Positions 33,874-42,856 of a stretch of DNA of 64,000 nucleotides are shown piece after piece (position 1 is the first letter of the stretch; the number at the start of each line of letters is the position of its first letter). This stretch comes from Pannonibacter carbonis. GTDB lineage: Bacteria; Pseudomonadota; Alphaproteobacteria; Rhizobiales; Stappiaceae. The notes under the pieces are model-generated. The model saw nothing but the letters and a program-made list of their open reading frames with translations, was not told the DNA's origin and made no database searches. The DNA is taken from positions 1 through 64,000 of the forward strand of contig NZ_PUDR01000014.1 of the NCBI RefSeq assembly GCF_003012935.1, read 5' to 3'. The position numbers were made by a program, and so were the translations under genes.

Positions 33874-34173
33874 TCAGAAACGCCGCCAGGGCGTCGAGGT
33901 TGGCCGGTAGTGCTGGCGATAGCCGACATGACGCAGATAGACGCGGCGCATCATCGGGTCGGCCTTGGCCATCATCCGTAGCAGGCCGACGATCACCGTC
34001 CAGATTGCGATGCCGAACAGGGCCGCGTACCAGGTCAGCACCACGAAGATCAGGATGACGGCGGCAAGCCCCGTCAGCAGGACGAGCTCGCGGTCCGCGC
34101 CCATCAAGAGGTTCGGGCGCGACAGCGCCCGATGGATGCGGGAGCGCGCCAGTCTGGAGCCGGCTTCAGCCAT
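33874..34173 (-). CDS. trbD: TrbD, conjugal transfer protein (VirB3 family)
   Basis: 99 aa from ATG 34173 (a GTG at 34179 lies inside the ribosome binding site GGAGGGGAGG). Two membrane segments ([20 protein letters not shown] and [20 protein letters not shown]) follow the conserved [18 protein letters not shown] motif of VirB3/TrbD. It overlaps the trbC stop by 8 nt. Confidence 0.92.
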   Translation of the reverse strand: MAEAGSRLARSRIHRALSRPNLLMGADRELVLLTGLAAVILIFVVLTWYAALFGIAIWTVIVGLLRMMAKADPMMRRVYLRHVGYRQHYRPTSTPWRRF

Positions 34174-34567
34174 GTCCACCCTCCCCTCCTCCGACGGCCG
34201 GAACCGGTGGCGCGGAGGGTTCGGAAGGGGCTGTCGTCGATGTCCCGATCGAAGCGCCGGTCGAGCCGAACAAGGCGACGATCTGCGTGGCTCCGAGCAG
34301 GATGCCAGCTACCAGTACGACGTACATCAGCCGACGAGCGAAATCGTTCAATTCGCCGCCGAAGATCAGCATGCCGCCGGCGATCGCCACCGCTGCAAGG
34401 GCGATGAACCCCGCTACGGGGCCGGTGATGGATTGCTGGATCTGCTGGAGCGGGGATTCCCATGGCAGGCTGCCGCCGCTCGAAGCTAGGGCTTGCGATC
34501 CGAGGTGCAGAACCAACAGCGCCGCTACGGCGCTTGCGGCGAGAAATGTTTTACGGTCATGCGACAT
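34166..34567 (-). CDS. trbC: TrbC, conjugative pilin (VirB2 family)
   Basis: 133 aa starting [21 protein letters not shown] long signal peptide ends about LASSGG; two membrane segments follow ([20 protein letters not shown] and [20 protein letters not shown]) with the [11 protein letters not shown] connector typical of TrbC. The C-terminal tail is Ser/Pro/Gly-rich and would be removed on maturation by TraF. The start overlaps trbB by 11 nt. Confidence 0.92.
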   Translation of the reverse strand: MSHDRKTFLAASAVAALLVLHLGSQALASSGGSLPWESPLQQIQQSITGPVAGFIALAAVAIAGGMLIFGGELNDFARRLMYVVLVAGILLGATQIVALFGSTGASIGTSTTAPSEPSAPPVPAVGGGEGGHG

Positions 34568-35528
34568 GGACGTCCTCGTCGAGTTGGGCATAGGATTCGG
34601 TGTGGTAGCGGCCGCCTTCGAAGCGCTCGACATGAACGACGTCGCGCACCCGCCGGCCTCGCCCGGAGCGTTCGATCGAGACGATCAGGTCGACGGCCTC
34701 GCCGATCACTTCCTGCATCGGCTGCTGGCTGACTTCAGCGGTGAGCTGCTCGAGGCGGCGTAGCGCCGACATGGCGGTGTTGGAATGGATCGTGGTGACA
34801 CCGCCGGGATGACCGGTATTCCACGCCTTGAGCAGTGTCAGCGCCGCGCCGTCGCGTACCTCGCCGACGACGATGCGGTCCGGCCTGAGGCGCATCGTGC
34901 TCTTGAGAAGACGTGCCATGTCGATCGTATCGCTGGTGTGCAACGCTACGAGGTTCTGGGCCGGGCATTGTATCTCGGCGGTGTCTTCGAGGATCAAGAT
35001 GCGATCGTCGGGAGCAGTCTCGGCGATCTGCGCGATGACGGCATTGGCGAAGGTTGTCTTGCCGGAGCCGGTGCCACCCGAGATCACGATGTTGAGCCGC
35101 GAGGCTATCGCATTCCTAACGATCTCGGCCTGGCGACGTGTCATGACCTTGTCGTGCACATAGTCATCAAGCGGGATAAGTCGCGAGGCCCGACGACGGA
35201 TGGTGAAGACTGGTGCCCTTACGACCGGGGGCAGCAGGCCTTCGAAGCGATGCCCTCCGATCGGCAGTTCACCCGAAATGATCGGGCGCTCGTCATCTGC
35301 CTCCGCGTGCAAAGCATGTGCGACGCTGCCGATCACGATTTCGGCTGTCGACGCTGCCATCTCGCCGGCGGGCGCAACCCCATGGCCGAGCCGCTCAATG
35401 AACAGCCGGCCATCCGGGTTCAGCATGATCTCCACAACCGAGGCATCGTCGAGGGCGACACACAGTTGATCGCCCAAAGCCTCCTGCAGCTTCCGGACCA
35501 GACGAGGGTGGGAACGCAGTTGCGTCAT
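34557..35528 (-). CDS. trbB: TrbB, conjugal transfer ATPase (VirB11 family)
   Basis: 323 aa starting [20 protein letters not shown]. Walker [17 protein letters not shown] lies at about residue 150; Asp box [12 protein letters not shown], Walker [21 protein letters not shown] and His box [17 protein letters not shown] are all present. It is a hexameric traffic ATPase at the channel base. It is the first trb gene, 13 nt after traI. Confidence 0.95.
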   Translation of the reverse strand: MTQLRSHPRLVRKLQEALGDQLCVALDDASVVEIMLNPDGRLFIERLGHGVAPAGEMAASTAEIVIGSVAHALHAEADDERPIISGELPIGGHRFEGLLPPVVRAPVFTIRRRASRLIPLDDYVHDKVMTRRQAEIVRNAIASRLNIVISGGTGSGKTTFANAVIAQIAETAPDDRILILEDTAEIQCPAQNLVALHTSDTIDMARLLKSTMRLRPDRIVVGEVRDGAALTLLKAWNTGHPGGVTTIHSNTAMSALRRLEQLTAEVSQQPMQEVIGEAVDLIVSIERSGRGRRVRDVVHVERFEGGRYHTESYAQLDEDVHVA

Positions 35529-35541
35529 GCCGCAGCTTCCC

Positions 35542-36165
35542 TCAAGCCGCGCGCCGCAGTGGCGCGATGGAGGATACGTAGCCAGCCGGCCGGACCCGCT
35601 CGAAGCTGTCGGCATCTGTGGGAAGTAGACCGACGACGGCATTTGTGTTGCCGAGGCGCTTGGGCTCGCCGATTCGCGCCATCGTCCAGCCGGCCCGACG
35701 GAGGATACGCTCAATCCGGACGTCGGTGGCCGTAACGAGCTCGGTGTATCCATTCTCCATCGACCATTCGATGATCGCGGCGAACATAGTCCAGGTCGCA
35801 TAGTGGAGCGCCTGCCCTTCCCGCCCAGTCTCGAACGATGTATCGACGCAGAAGCGAGAACTCTCGATCATAGTGGCGTGCGGACAAAACAGCCCACGCT
35901 CGCCGAGTTCCGGGAACAGCACAGACAGCAATGTCGGCCCTGTCGCCGGAAGTAGGCGGGCACATCCGACCACCTCGTTCCGCCCCGCCACGGTCAGAAT
36001 GTAAGTCGGTTTGCAGTCGTCGAAGCCGTCCGCCTCGCGGCCATCCCTGACGTCGACATCCCAGTTCATACGATCGCGGAAGATGCGCGCTCGAAGTTGA
36101 TGCATGTCACTTAGAAGATCAGTAAAGTCCTTGTAGGTATCCGGCGCGATAGCCATTGCCCGCAT
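35542..36165 (-). CDS. traI: TraI, acyl-homoserine-lactone synthase
   Basis: 207 aa from ATG 36165 with GGAG 8 nt upstream. LuxI-family residues are present: LRARIFRDRMNWDVDV (Arg, Phe and Trp), ADGFDDCKPTYILTV (Asp pair), GCARLLPATGPTLLS and ESSRFCVD (Glu-Ser-Arg). It makes the acyl-HSL read by TraR (24839-25543) and heads the traI-trb operon, so activation gives positive feedback as on Ti plasmids. The acyl chain cannot be told from sequence. Confidence 0.93.
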   Translation of the reverse strand: MRAMAIAPDTYKDFTDLLSDMHQLRARIFRDRMNWDVDVRDGREADGFDDCKPTYILTVAGRNEVVGCARLLPATGPTLLSVLFPELGERGLFCPHATMIESSRFCVDTSFETGREGQALHYATWTMFAAIIEWSMENGYTELVTATDVRIERILRRAGWTMARIGEPKRLGNTNAVVGLLPTDADSFERVRPAGYVSSIAPLRRAA

Positions 36166-36559
36166 GTTCTGTTCTCCGACTCGATTGAGGTCGGATTACA
36201 AAAGCGCACCATCGGGAAGGAGCCGCGACTAGTGAATTTATGAGCGCGGTTCTCGACAGAGGGTACTGAGTCGGGGGGCAAGTGGCCGCAAATCGCTCCG
36301 GGGATGAAAGAAAAGCGGGCCAATATACCTGATGAATTTATTAGTCGGTATCAGAGCTCGATGTCGGACGCTGAAGTCCTATCTAATTGAAACGGTGGCA
36401 TAAATGGTAACCGTGTGTCGCGAGTCGCGGCCATTGCCCGACATTCGTTAATACCTCGTTAACCTTAATCCCGTTGCCCGCCAGGGGGAATCGTGCCTAT
36501 TGTCGGAGACGGAAAGAGCGCGTCTGACGCTCTAAAAGCGTTTTGCGACGAGGGCGACA
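36166..36559. promoter_or_regulatory. traI-repA divergent intergenic region
   Basis: CCGACTCGATTGAGGTCGG (36176-36194), a near-perfect dyad (arms CCGACTC and GAGGTCGG), lies 11 bp upstream of the traI start and could be a regulator site or an RNA hairpin covering the ribosome binding site. The rest is moderately AT-rich (CATTCGTTAATACCTCGTTA near 36442-36461) and must hold the repABC promoter, as on Ti plasmids where TraR also drives repABC from this gap. No canonical tra box (ATGTGCAGATCTGCACAT) was found. Confidence 0.5.
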
Positions 36560-37774
36560 TTGAAGTCTGCGGCATCATCTCTGGAAATCGAGAGCACTTC
36601 GGCTCGAATTACGCGCCGCGCGGAGGCGCTGTCGCTTCGTCTTCGGGCTGTGGGTGAGCGGGCATTTCCCCCTACAGCCCAGAAATCTCTCCGTTCGTTC
36701 TCGTCAGGCGAAGTTGCCCAGATCGTTGGCGTGTCTGACGGGTATCTGAGGCAACTTTCTATCGACGGTTTGGGCCCGGCGCCGGACGTCAGCTCGAGTG
36801 GTCGTCGATCCTACACGCTCGAGCAGGTGAACGAACTGCGCGAATATCTGGCTACGGCGCGTCCGAAGGAGGCGTTGAGGTTCTGGCCTCGCCGTCGCGA
36901 TGGCGACAAGTTGCAGGTCATTACCGTGGCCAACTTCAAAGGTGGTTCGGCAAAAACGACAACGTCGCTCTATCTCGCGCAGGGGTTGGCTCTACAGGGA
37001 TATCGCGTCCTGGCGATCGATCTCGACCCTCAGGCTTCGCTGTCCGCGATGTTCGGCCTCCAGCCGGAGTTCGACATTGCTGAGAATGCGACTCTCTACG
37101 GAGCCATCCGCTATGATGAAGTGCGCGTGCCGATGAGGGAGGTAGTGCGTTCAACGTACTTTCCGGGCATCAGTATCGTGCCTGGCAATCTTGAACTCAT
37201 GGAGTTCGAGCATCAGACGCCTCGACACATGATGGAAACGCGCGGTCGTCCAGAGGAGCTGTTTTTTCGGAGGGTGGCCCGAGCGATCGCCGAGGTTGAC
37301 GATGACTACGATGTCGTTGTGATCGACTGCCCCCCGCAGCTTGGCTTTCTGACGATGGGTGCGCTCAACGCCGCAACGGGAATGATTGTGACAGTCCATC
37401 CCCAGATGGTGGATGTGGCGTCCATGAGCCAGTTCCTGCTTATGACCTCCGATTTGATAGCGGTGATTGAGGATGCAGGTGGCCGTCTCGACTATGATTT
37501 CTTGAGGTTTCTGGTGACGCGACATGATCCGAGGGACGTGCCGGAACAGGAGATCGTTGCGTTGATGAGAGACGTGTTTGATTCGGATGTACTGGCGGCC
37601 ACGGCCTGGAAATCGACTGCAATAGCTAATGCAGGTCTGACCAAACAGTCCCTGTACGAGCTCTCGCGTGGTTCGGTAGGGCGCTCGGTGTACGATCGCG
37701 CGATGGAATCGATCGCCGGTGTGAATGAGGAAATTATTGCGTTGATCGGCGCGGTGTGGGGGAGAGGCAAATGA
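36560..37774 (+). CDS. repA: RepA, plasmid partition ATPase (ParA family)
   Basis: 404 aa. The N-terminal HTH (FSSGEVAQIVGVSDGYLRQL) is followed by the deviant Walker A VANFKGGSAKTTTSLYLAQG at about residues 126-145, Walker A' motif VLAIDLDPQASL, and Walker B DVVVIDCPPQLG. It segregates the plasmid with RepB and represses repABC. The TTG at 36560 is the first start with a fair ribosome binding site (GAGGG); internal starts are possible. Confidence 0.93.
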   Translation: MKSAASSLEIESTSARITRRAEALSLRLRAVGERAFPPTAQKSLRSFSSGEVAQIVGVSDGYLRQLSIDGLGPAPDVSSSGRRSYTLEQVNELREYLATARPKEALRFWPRRRDGDKLQVITVANFKGGSAKTTTSLYLAQGLALQGYRVLAIDLDPQASLSAMFGLQPEFDIAENATLYGAIRYDEVRVPMREVVRSTYFPGISIVPGNLELMEFEHQTPRHMMETRGRPEELFFRRVARAIAEVDDDYDVVVIDCPPQLGFLTMGALNAATGMIVTVHPQMVDVASMSQFLLMTSDLIAVIEDAGGRLDYDFLRFLVTRHDPRDVPEQEIVALMRDVFDSDVLAATAWKSTAIANAGLTKQSLYELSRGSVGRSVYDRAMESIAGVNEEIIALIGAVWGRGK

Positions 37775-37805
37775 TGCTCTCCTCGCCTTGCTGTTCGCGC
37801 ACGGT

Positions 37806-37821
37806 GTTGTCTGCAGACAAC
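37806..37821. promoter_or_regulatory. parS: parS site 1
   Basis: GTTGTCTGCAGACAAC is a perfect 16-bp palindrome with the GTTnnnnGCnnnnAAC form of repABC centromeres. It lies 31 bp after repA. Confidence 0.9.
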
Positions 37822-37877
37822 GTGAAATCTTTCGCGGCGGCGTCAGCAGTGTTGCGCGCTGCTCACGTCCCTTCAAT

Positions 37878-37893
37878 GTTGTCTGCAGACAAC
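37878..37893. promoter_or_regulatory. parS: parS site 2
   Basis: Second identical copy of GTTGTCTGCAGACAAC, 72 bp from the first in the repA-repB gap. Confidence 0.9.
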
Positions 37894-37976
37894 ATGCTTA
37901 GCCGCGCAAGCTCCGCCAAGCGCAAGGCCTCGGGATGGGCTGAGGGGGCTCTCGGTAAGGAGTGGAGGGCCTGGCA

Positions 37977-38978
37977 TTGAGCAAGCGGACCCAATCTATT
38001 CGATCGATGTTCGCGGCCAAACCCGAGGAGGCGTTGTCTACGGACAACAAACACCCCCCGGCAAGGGTGTCTTCCGGCGCGGTGCGGTCTTTGAAAGACA
38101 CGTTTTCTGGCGTTGAAAAGGACTATCAGGAGCTCCGAGAGAAGCTCGCTGGCGGCACTGTAGCAATTGAAATCGACCCCGCGACTGTCGATCCATCTCC
38201 GCTTGCCGATCGCTTCAGTGATGGAGACCCCCAGTCGTTCGAGCTCCTGAAGCAGTCCATCGCGGAGCGTGGACAGGAAATCCCGATCCTGGTGAGGGAG
38301 CACCCGAGCGAACCTGGGCGATATCAAAGCGCCTATGGTCACCGTCGGGTACGAGTGTTGAGGGAGCTTGGCCGCCCGGTAAAGGCCTACGTGAAAATTT
38401 TGACGGACGAGGATCTCGTTGTTGCTCAAGGTATCGAGAACTCAGCCCGAGAGGATCTCAGTTTCATCGAGCGCGCGGTATTCGCCATGCGTTTGGAGGA
38501 GGGTGGGTTTAAAAGGGCCGTGGTGCAAGCGGCGTTGTCTATCGATAGAGCGGAGGCCTCCAAGCTCGTAGCCGTGGGAAAGAGTGTTCCGCCCGACATT
38601 GTCGAAGCGATTGGACGAGCCCCTAAGATTGGCCGCGGCCGCTGGCAGTCGCTCGTCGACAACCTGCAACAAGCGGGAGCAGCTCAACGCGCTCGAGCTG
38701 CGCTCAACTCGGATCGGGCGAAAGCCAAAGCCAGTGATGAGCGATTTGCATTGGCCTTGTCAGCAGCGACGAAAGCGGAACAGCCCGATGGAGGCGTTGG
38801 CGAAGCCATCGTTGCGCGAAGCAGCCGCGGAGACGAGATCGGCAGATTGACCCGTACCGCGAGGCATTGCCGTATCCAAATCGATCGGGAGAGAAATGAC
38901 GCATTCGCTGAGTTCGTCATTCGCAAGCTTCCCGATCTCTACGCCGCATACTCGCAAGAGGAGAAAACGGACGAATGA
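37977..38978 (+). CDS. repB: RepB, plasmid partition protein (ParB family)
   Basis: 333 aa from TTG 37977 (GTG 37962 is an alternative that overlaps the ribosome binding site). ParB boxes are seen: SIAERGQEIPILVREHP, YGHRRVRVLRELG, and ENSAREDLSFIERAVFAMRL. An HTH follows (VVQAALSIDRAEASKLVAVG). It binds the two parS sites just upstream and bridges to RepA. Codons 20-24 overlap a degenerate third parS-like site at 38033-38048 (GTTGTCTACGGACAAC). Confidence 0.93.
   Translation: MSKRTQSIRSMFAAKPEEALSTDNKHPPARVSSGAVRSLKDTFSGVEKDYQELREKLAGGTVAIEIDPATVDPSPLADRFSDGDPQSFELLKQSIAERGQEIPILVREHPSEPGRYQSAYGHRRVRVLRELGRPVKAYVKILTDEDLVVAQGIENSAREDLSFIERAVFAMRLEEGGFKRAVVQAALSIDRAEASKLVAVGKSVPPDIVEAIGRAPKIGRGRWQSLVDNLQQAGAAQRARAALNSDRAKAKASDERFALALSAATKAEQPDGGVGEAIVARSSRGDEIGRLTRTARHCRIQIDRERNDAFAEFVIRKLPDLYAAYSQEEKTDE
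38033..38048. promoter_or_regulatory. Degenerate parS-like site inside repB
   Basis: GTTGTCTACGGACAAC keeps both outer half-sites of the parS palindrome but has AC in place of the GC core region. It may be a weak RepB site or a relic. Confidence 0.5.
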
Positions 38979-39012
38979 GCAGGGCATAAAGCCTGAATAA
39001 GAACCAGCAAAG

Positions 39013-39062
39013 AAAAAAGGCCCCCGAAACGGATTCCGGAAGCCCTTTCTCGATCTTTGGCG
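39013..39062 (-). ncRNA. ctRNA: Counter-transcribed RNA (incA-type) of repABC
   Basis: The repB-repC gap encodes a leftward RNA of about 50 nt. Its terminator stem GGCTTCCG/CGGGGGCC (with two G-U pairs, so it forms only on this strand) is followed by TTTTTT (39018-39013). A promoter lies just upstream at 39069-39097. In repABC plasmids this antisense RNA pairs with the repC leader, represses RepC synthesis and determines incompatibility. Confidence 0.8.
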
Positions 39063-39068
39063 AGTTTG

Positions 39069-39097
39069 AGAATCGCACTTCCCCGAATCACAGTCAA
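39069..39097 (-). promoter_or_regulatory. Promoter of the counter-transcribed RNA
   Basis: On the minus strand TTGACT (39097-39092), a 17-bp spacer and GATTCT (39074-39069). The implied start is near 39062. Confidence 0.7.
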
Positions 39098-39165
39098 GCA
39101 TCCTTTGCGGGATGAACGTCGGTCTCGGCGGCCGAATTTCTTTGCCTAGCGATAGGTGAAGGACA

Positions 39166-40482
39166 ATGCAGACACATATTTCAACGACGCCCTTTGGGCG
39201 GCGGCCGATGACACTTGGCCAAATTTCAAGTCAGATGACGGCAAAGGCTAGGAAGCCTGAGGCCGCCGCCCACAAGTGGAAGGTGTTCCAGGACATTCGG
39301 GAGGCGCGGGATTTGCTTGGCGCGACAGATCGCTCGCTCGCGATCCTCAATGCCCTTCTCACCTTCCACCCCGAAACAGCGCTTACCGGTGACGCCGAGC
39401 TTATCGTCTGGCCGTCGAACGAGCAGCTTGCAGCCCGGGCGAACGGGATGCCGGCGACGACGCTGCGCCGGCATATCGCCGTGCTGGTCGACTGCGGGCT
39501 GGTCATCCGGCGCGACAGTCCGAATGGCAAGCGCTTCGCGCGAAAGGGCAGGGGCGGGGAGATCGAGCAGGCATACGGGTTCGACCTTGCTCCGATCGTC
39601 GCACGAGCTGAGGAGTTCCGGAATCTCGCTGAGGCCGTGGAGGCCGAGAGGAAAGCCTTCCGTGTTGCCAAGGAGCGTCTGACGCTGCTGCGTCGCGACG
39701 TCGTGAAGCTAGTCGAGACGGGAATCGAGGAGGGGGTTCCTGGCAACTGGGGCAGGGTACAGCAGACCTACCAGGCGATCGTCGACCGACTGCCTCGCTC
39801 TGCGCCCCGTCAACTGCTCGAGGATATCTGTGCCGACCTCCACGGTCTTTATGTCGAAATCCGCGAAGTGCTGGAATCCTTCACGAAAACACAGAATCCG
39901 GATGCCAATGAGTCCCATTCTGGTCGTCACATACAGAATTCAAAACCAGATCCTACATCTGAATCTGAATACGGCCTCCGAAAAGAGAAAGAAGCGAGTG
40001 GCACCGTCTCGGAAACCGACAACGTGCGGAGCCTGCCGAAACGGGAATTGCCCCTTGCGATCGTGCTGGACGCTTGCCCCGGAGTGCGGGAACTTGCCCA
40101 GAGCGGTGAAATCCGACATTGGCGGGACTTTCTTGCCGCGGCGGAGCTTTTGCGGCCCATGCTTGGGATTAGCCCCAGCGCTTGGCGTGAAGCGCGGGAA
40201 GCGCTGGGGGAACAGCACGCCGCGATCACGCTGGCTGGCATTTACCAGCGTGCTGATCAGATTGCGTCGCCCGGCGGCTATCTGCGCAGCCTGACCGATC
40301 GTGGCAAGGACGGGAAGTTCTCAACCTGGCCGATGATCATGGCGCTGCTGCGCGCCAAGCTCGATGGACAAAAGGCTTCCAACGCTGCAGCTGTGCCAGC
40401 AGCTTCTACTGGAGTGAGTGGCGGCAACCTTCGGGCGTCGGATAACCTGCTGAAAAGCCTCAATAAGCCGAAAGCTCGCTGA
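39166..40482 (+). CDS. repC: RepC, replication initiator; contains oriV
   Basis: 438 aa. The N-terminal domain (KWKVFQDIREARDLLGATDR, then SLAILNALLTFHPE, and NEQLAARANGMPATTLRRHI) is the RepC winged-helix initiator domain, and the C-terminal part (ASPGGYLRSLTDRGKDGKFS) is conserved too. RepC initiates replication from an origin within its own gene; the AT-rich stretch at about 39885-39990 is the likely oriV. Expression is limited by the counter-transcribed RNA upstream. Confidence 0.95.
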   Translation: MQTHISTTPFGRRPMTLGQISSQMTAKARKPEAAAHKWKVFQDIREARDLLGATDRSLAILNALLTFHPETALTGDAELIVWPSNEQLAARANGMPATTLRRHIAVLVDCGLVIRRDSPNGKRFARKGRGGEIEQAYGFDLAPIVARAEEFRNLAEAVEAERKAFRVAKERLTLLRRDVVKLVETGIEEGVPGNWGRVQQTYQAIVDRLPRSAPRQLLEDICADLHGLYVEIREVLESFTKTQNPDANESHSGRHIQNSKPDPTSESEYGLRKEKEASGTVSETDNVRSLPKRELPLAIVLDACPGVRELAQSGEIRHWRDFLAAAELLRPMLGISPSAWREAREALGEQHAAITLAGIYQRADQIASPGGYLRSLTDRGKDGKFSTWPMIMALLRAKLDGQKASNAAAVPAASTGVSGGNLRASDNLLKSLNKPKAR

Positions 40483-40496
40483 TGGTCGATGGCGTT

Positions 40497-41441
40497 TCAG
40501 CTCCGCGTCGGCGCGACGTCGTCATCGGCGAGAAGGCCGGATCGACGGGCTCGGTCGATGAGGTTTTTCACCGAGGAGGGAGACCATTTGGTGCCACCGC
40601 GCGGGGTGCGCTCGTGAAGGCGCTCGAGCTGTCCGGCGACTTCGCGAAGCGTGAGGTTTGGGTTCACGGCTTGGATACCTGCGACCAGTGTCATCAGTCG
40701 ATCCTCGGGCAGCCGGGGAGGGGACTTTTTGAGCAGCACTGCGTCGGCCATACGCTCGCTCACCATCCACTTCACGGCCCGGCGCAACCGCTCCGGCGTC
40801 CACTCGAGGCCGCGCTGCTTCAGCACGCGGGCGATGTCGTCCCAGGTGTGGTCCGGGCGCATGCGGCGAACCGTCGGAAGCCACTGGCTGGCCGTTGCCT
40901 GGACCCGATCGCCATAGGCCGCCTTCTGCGCCGCCGTCATCTTCGCCAAGGCTTCTGGCCGGCGTTCGCGGACACCTGGATTGCCCGGAAGCTTCCCCCG
41001 AGCTTTGGCGGCACGAATTCCGGCCTTCGTCCGCTCAGAGATCAGTGCGCGCTCCAACTGGGCGACGGCGCCGAGCACCTGCAGCGAGAACATGCCCTGT
41101 GGCGTCGAGGTGTCGATCGGATCGCGCAGCGAGCGGAAGTGAGCTCCTTTAGCGGCGAGATCCTCGATTACCTCGAGCAGATGGCTGACGGAGCGCGCCA
41201 GACGGTCTAGCCGAACAACGACCAGCGTCTCGCCGATGCCGATATCGCGGATGAGTTTGGCAAGGGCGGGGCGTGCTCGCGATGCACCGGAACCGTGTTC
41301 CTGGATGATGATATCGCAGCCGGCCGCGCGTAGCTCGATCTCCTGCGCTTCCGTCGCCTGCTCATCCGTGGACACACGCGCATAACCGATTAGCCGCCCC
41401 TGAGATCGACGGGAAGCGCGATTTTGTGTGTCAGCGGCCAT
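40497..41441 (-). CDS. Serine recombinase (resolvase/invertase family)
   Basis: 314 aa. GRLIGYARVSTDEQATEAQE (Ser near residue 24), VVVRLDRLARSVSHLLEVIE and the ERALISERTKAGIRAAKARG segment make a complete catalytic domain. The C-terminal half is longer than a Tn3 resolvase (about 185 aa) and carries two helical DNA-binding segments (TWDDIARVLKQRGLEWTPER; NLTLREVAGQLERLHERTPR). It could resolve plasmid multimers. It converges on repC with a 14-bp gap. Confidence 0.88.
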   Translation of the reverse strand: MAADTQNRASRRSQGRLIGYARVSTDEQATEAQEIELRAAGCDIIIQEHGSGASRARPALAKLIRDIGIGETLVVVRLDRLARSVSHLLEVIEDLAAKGAHFRSLRDPIDTSTPQGMFSLQVLGAVAQLERALISERTKAGIRAAKARGKLPGNPGVRERRPEALAKMTAAQKAAYGDRVQATASQWLPTVRRMRPDHTWDDIARVLKQRGLEWTPERLRRAVKWMVSERMADAVLLKKSPPRLPEDRLMTLVAGIQAVNPNLTLREVAGQLERLHERTPRGGTKWSPSSVKNLIDRARRSGLLADDDVAPTRS

Positions 41442-41533
41442 TTGCAGCGCCTAAGAGAGCATTTAAAAGTGAGTTCCAAATGCAGAGGATACGCATAACC
41501 GTTCGTTTGTAAACGTCTCTTATGCCCCCCTTT

Positions 41534-41548
41534 GCTGAGGAGCTCAGC
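41534..41548. promoter_or_regulatory. Palindrome upstream of the recombinase gene
   Basis: GCTGAG-GAG-CTCAGC is a perfect inverted repeat about 90 bp upstream of the serine recombinase. It is a candidate part of a resolution site or an operator. The rest of 41442-41723 holds no gene. Confidence 0.35.
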
Positions 41549-41723
41549 TGAAAATCCCATGAAATCAATGACCTAGGGGGGGTGAAGGCGGTGTCAGGGG
41601 ACTGCTGTTCAATCGGGAGAGCCACGGCGCACCATACTGTACACGCGTCAGAAAAAGATATCCATGTGACGGAAGCGAATTGCGCTATAGCTTCTGTATG
41701 AAGATAAATGCGACGTATCTGCA

Positions 41724-42842
41724 ATGACTTATGAAATCGATGTATTGCCCTTGCAGACCCTGCTTCCGGCCATCGCCCGGGCCGAGGACCAACTCGCGCG
41801 CCTCGACGAGATCGTGCGGCGCAGCGCGGTCGGCGAGGGCTTCACAGAGAGGGGGCATTTCTTCGACGCGGCTGCTAGCATGTGGGTGGCTGGCGAGCTC
41901 GTCCATATCGAGGATCTGGTTCTCCACGACGCTCGCATGGATATCCGGGCGCCGACGCATGAGCTGACCATCGCGCACGCCATTCTTCGATCACGCCGCC
42001 GGATCGCCGCAGGCGAGCCGGGGTGGGCTCTCAGCGAGTCTGGCGTCGCGTCGCTTGCTGGAACGACCGCTGTCAAGCCGGAACCCGATCCTGTTCCGGT
42101 CGAGCGGGAAGGGGAGAAGGCGCGGGATCCCGATGACCACGATGACGACCCACTCTTCCGCGAGTTCGCCCATATCGACGCCATCATCAATCGCTCGCAG
42201 CGAATTCTGGACGGAATAGCCGACGGCTCAATGCCGGGGCCGCTTGAACGACCGTCATTGTCCGTCGGCGATCTCGTCATCCGGGATCCGGACTGGGACG
42301 AGCGCGAGCGGATGGCGCAATGGCGGGCTGTGCTGAAGGAGACCGAAAGTCTGCCGCCCACGCTCTCCGCGGCGCTCCTGTTCGATGCGTGGGAGACCAT
42401 TGAGCCTCTACAACGGCAGCATCCGCTCGGCGGTCAGCTCGTCGCGGCCCACTTGCGCGCGCGTGGAAAGGTTGCGTCGCACCTGCCTGGGTTTCATGTC
42501 GGGCTAAAGGCTATTCCGCGGGAGCGCCGACGCGCGCACGGGAGGACGACGCGGCTGTTTGCTTTCCTCGACGCGCTGTCGGCCGCGGCTGAGGCCGGTA
42601 TGAAAGAGATCGTCCGACTCGGTCAGGCGCGAGAGCAGATGGAACGGAAGGTGAGAGGGCGGCGGTCCTCAAGTAGCTTGCCGGCTGTGATCGATCTGAT
42701 TCTCGCGAGACCGATTGTCTCGGCGGCGACAGTCGCGCAGGCGGCGGACGTCACGCCCCGCGGCGCCCTGAACCTACTCGCGGAGCTCGGCGTCAGAGAA
42801 TGCACCGGGCGGGGCCGTTATCGTGCTTGGGGTTTGCCCTAA
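41724..42842 (+). CDS. RHE_PE00001 family protein (DUF1612 and HTH)
   Basis: 372 aa. The N-terminal and middle parts (DEIVRRSAVGEGFTERGHFF, LVHIEDLVLHDARMDIRAPT) and the C-terminal HTH segment (ATVAQAADVTPRGALNLLAE, then LGVRECTGRGRYRAWG) match the RHE_PE00001 family, usually found next to repABC on rhizobial plasmids. It is probably a DNA-binding protein with a role in plasmid biology that has not been described. The start at 41724 follows ATCTGCA with a weak ribosome binding site. Confidence 0.8.
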   Translation: MTYEIDVLPLQTLLPAIARAEDQLARLDEIVRRSAVGEGFTERGHFFDAAASMWVAGELVHIEDLVLHDARMDIRAPTHELTIAHAILRSRRRIAAGEPGWALSESGVASLAGTTAVKPEPDPVPVEREGEKARDPDDHDDDPLFREFAHIDAIINRSQRILDGIADGSMPGPLERPSLSVGDLVIRDPDWDERERMAQWRAVLKETESLPPTLSAALLFDAWETIEPLQRQHPLGGQLVAAHLRARGKVASHLPGFHVGLKAIPRERRRAHGRTTRLFAFLDALSAAAEAGMKEIVRLGQAREQMERKVRGRRSSSSLPAVIDLILARPIVSAATVAQAADVTPRGALNLLAELGVRECTGRGRYRAWGLP

Positions 42843-42856
42843 CGACCCATCGCCCG

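Noticed and set aside
16430-36560. Canonical tra box ATGTGCAGATCTGCACAT
   Set aside because: Looked for in the traC-traA, traM-upstream, traR-trbI and traI-repA gaps; no convincing match was found by eye.
37756-37980. Small frame across the repA-repB gap
   Set aside because: It is read through the two parS palindromes; the gap is a known non-coding centromere in repABC plasmids.
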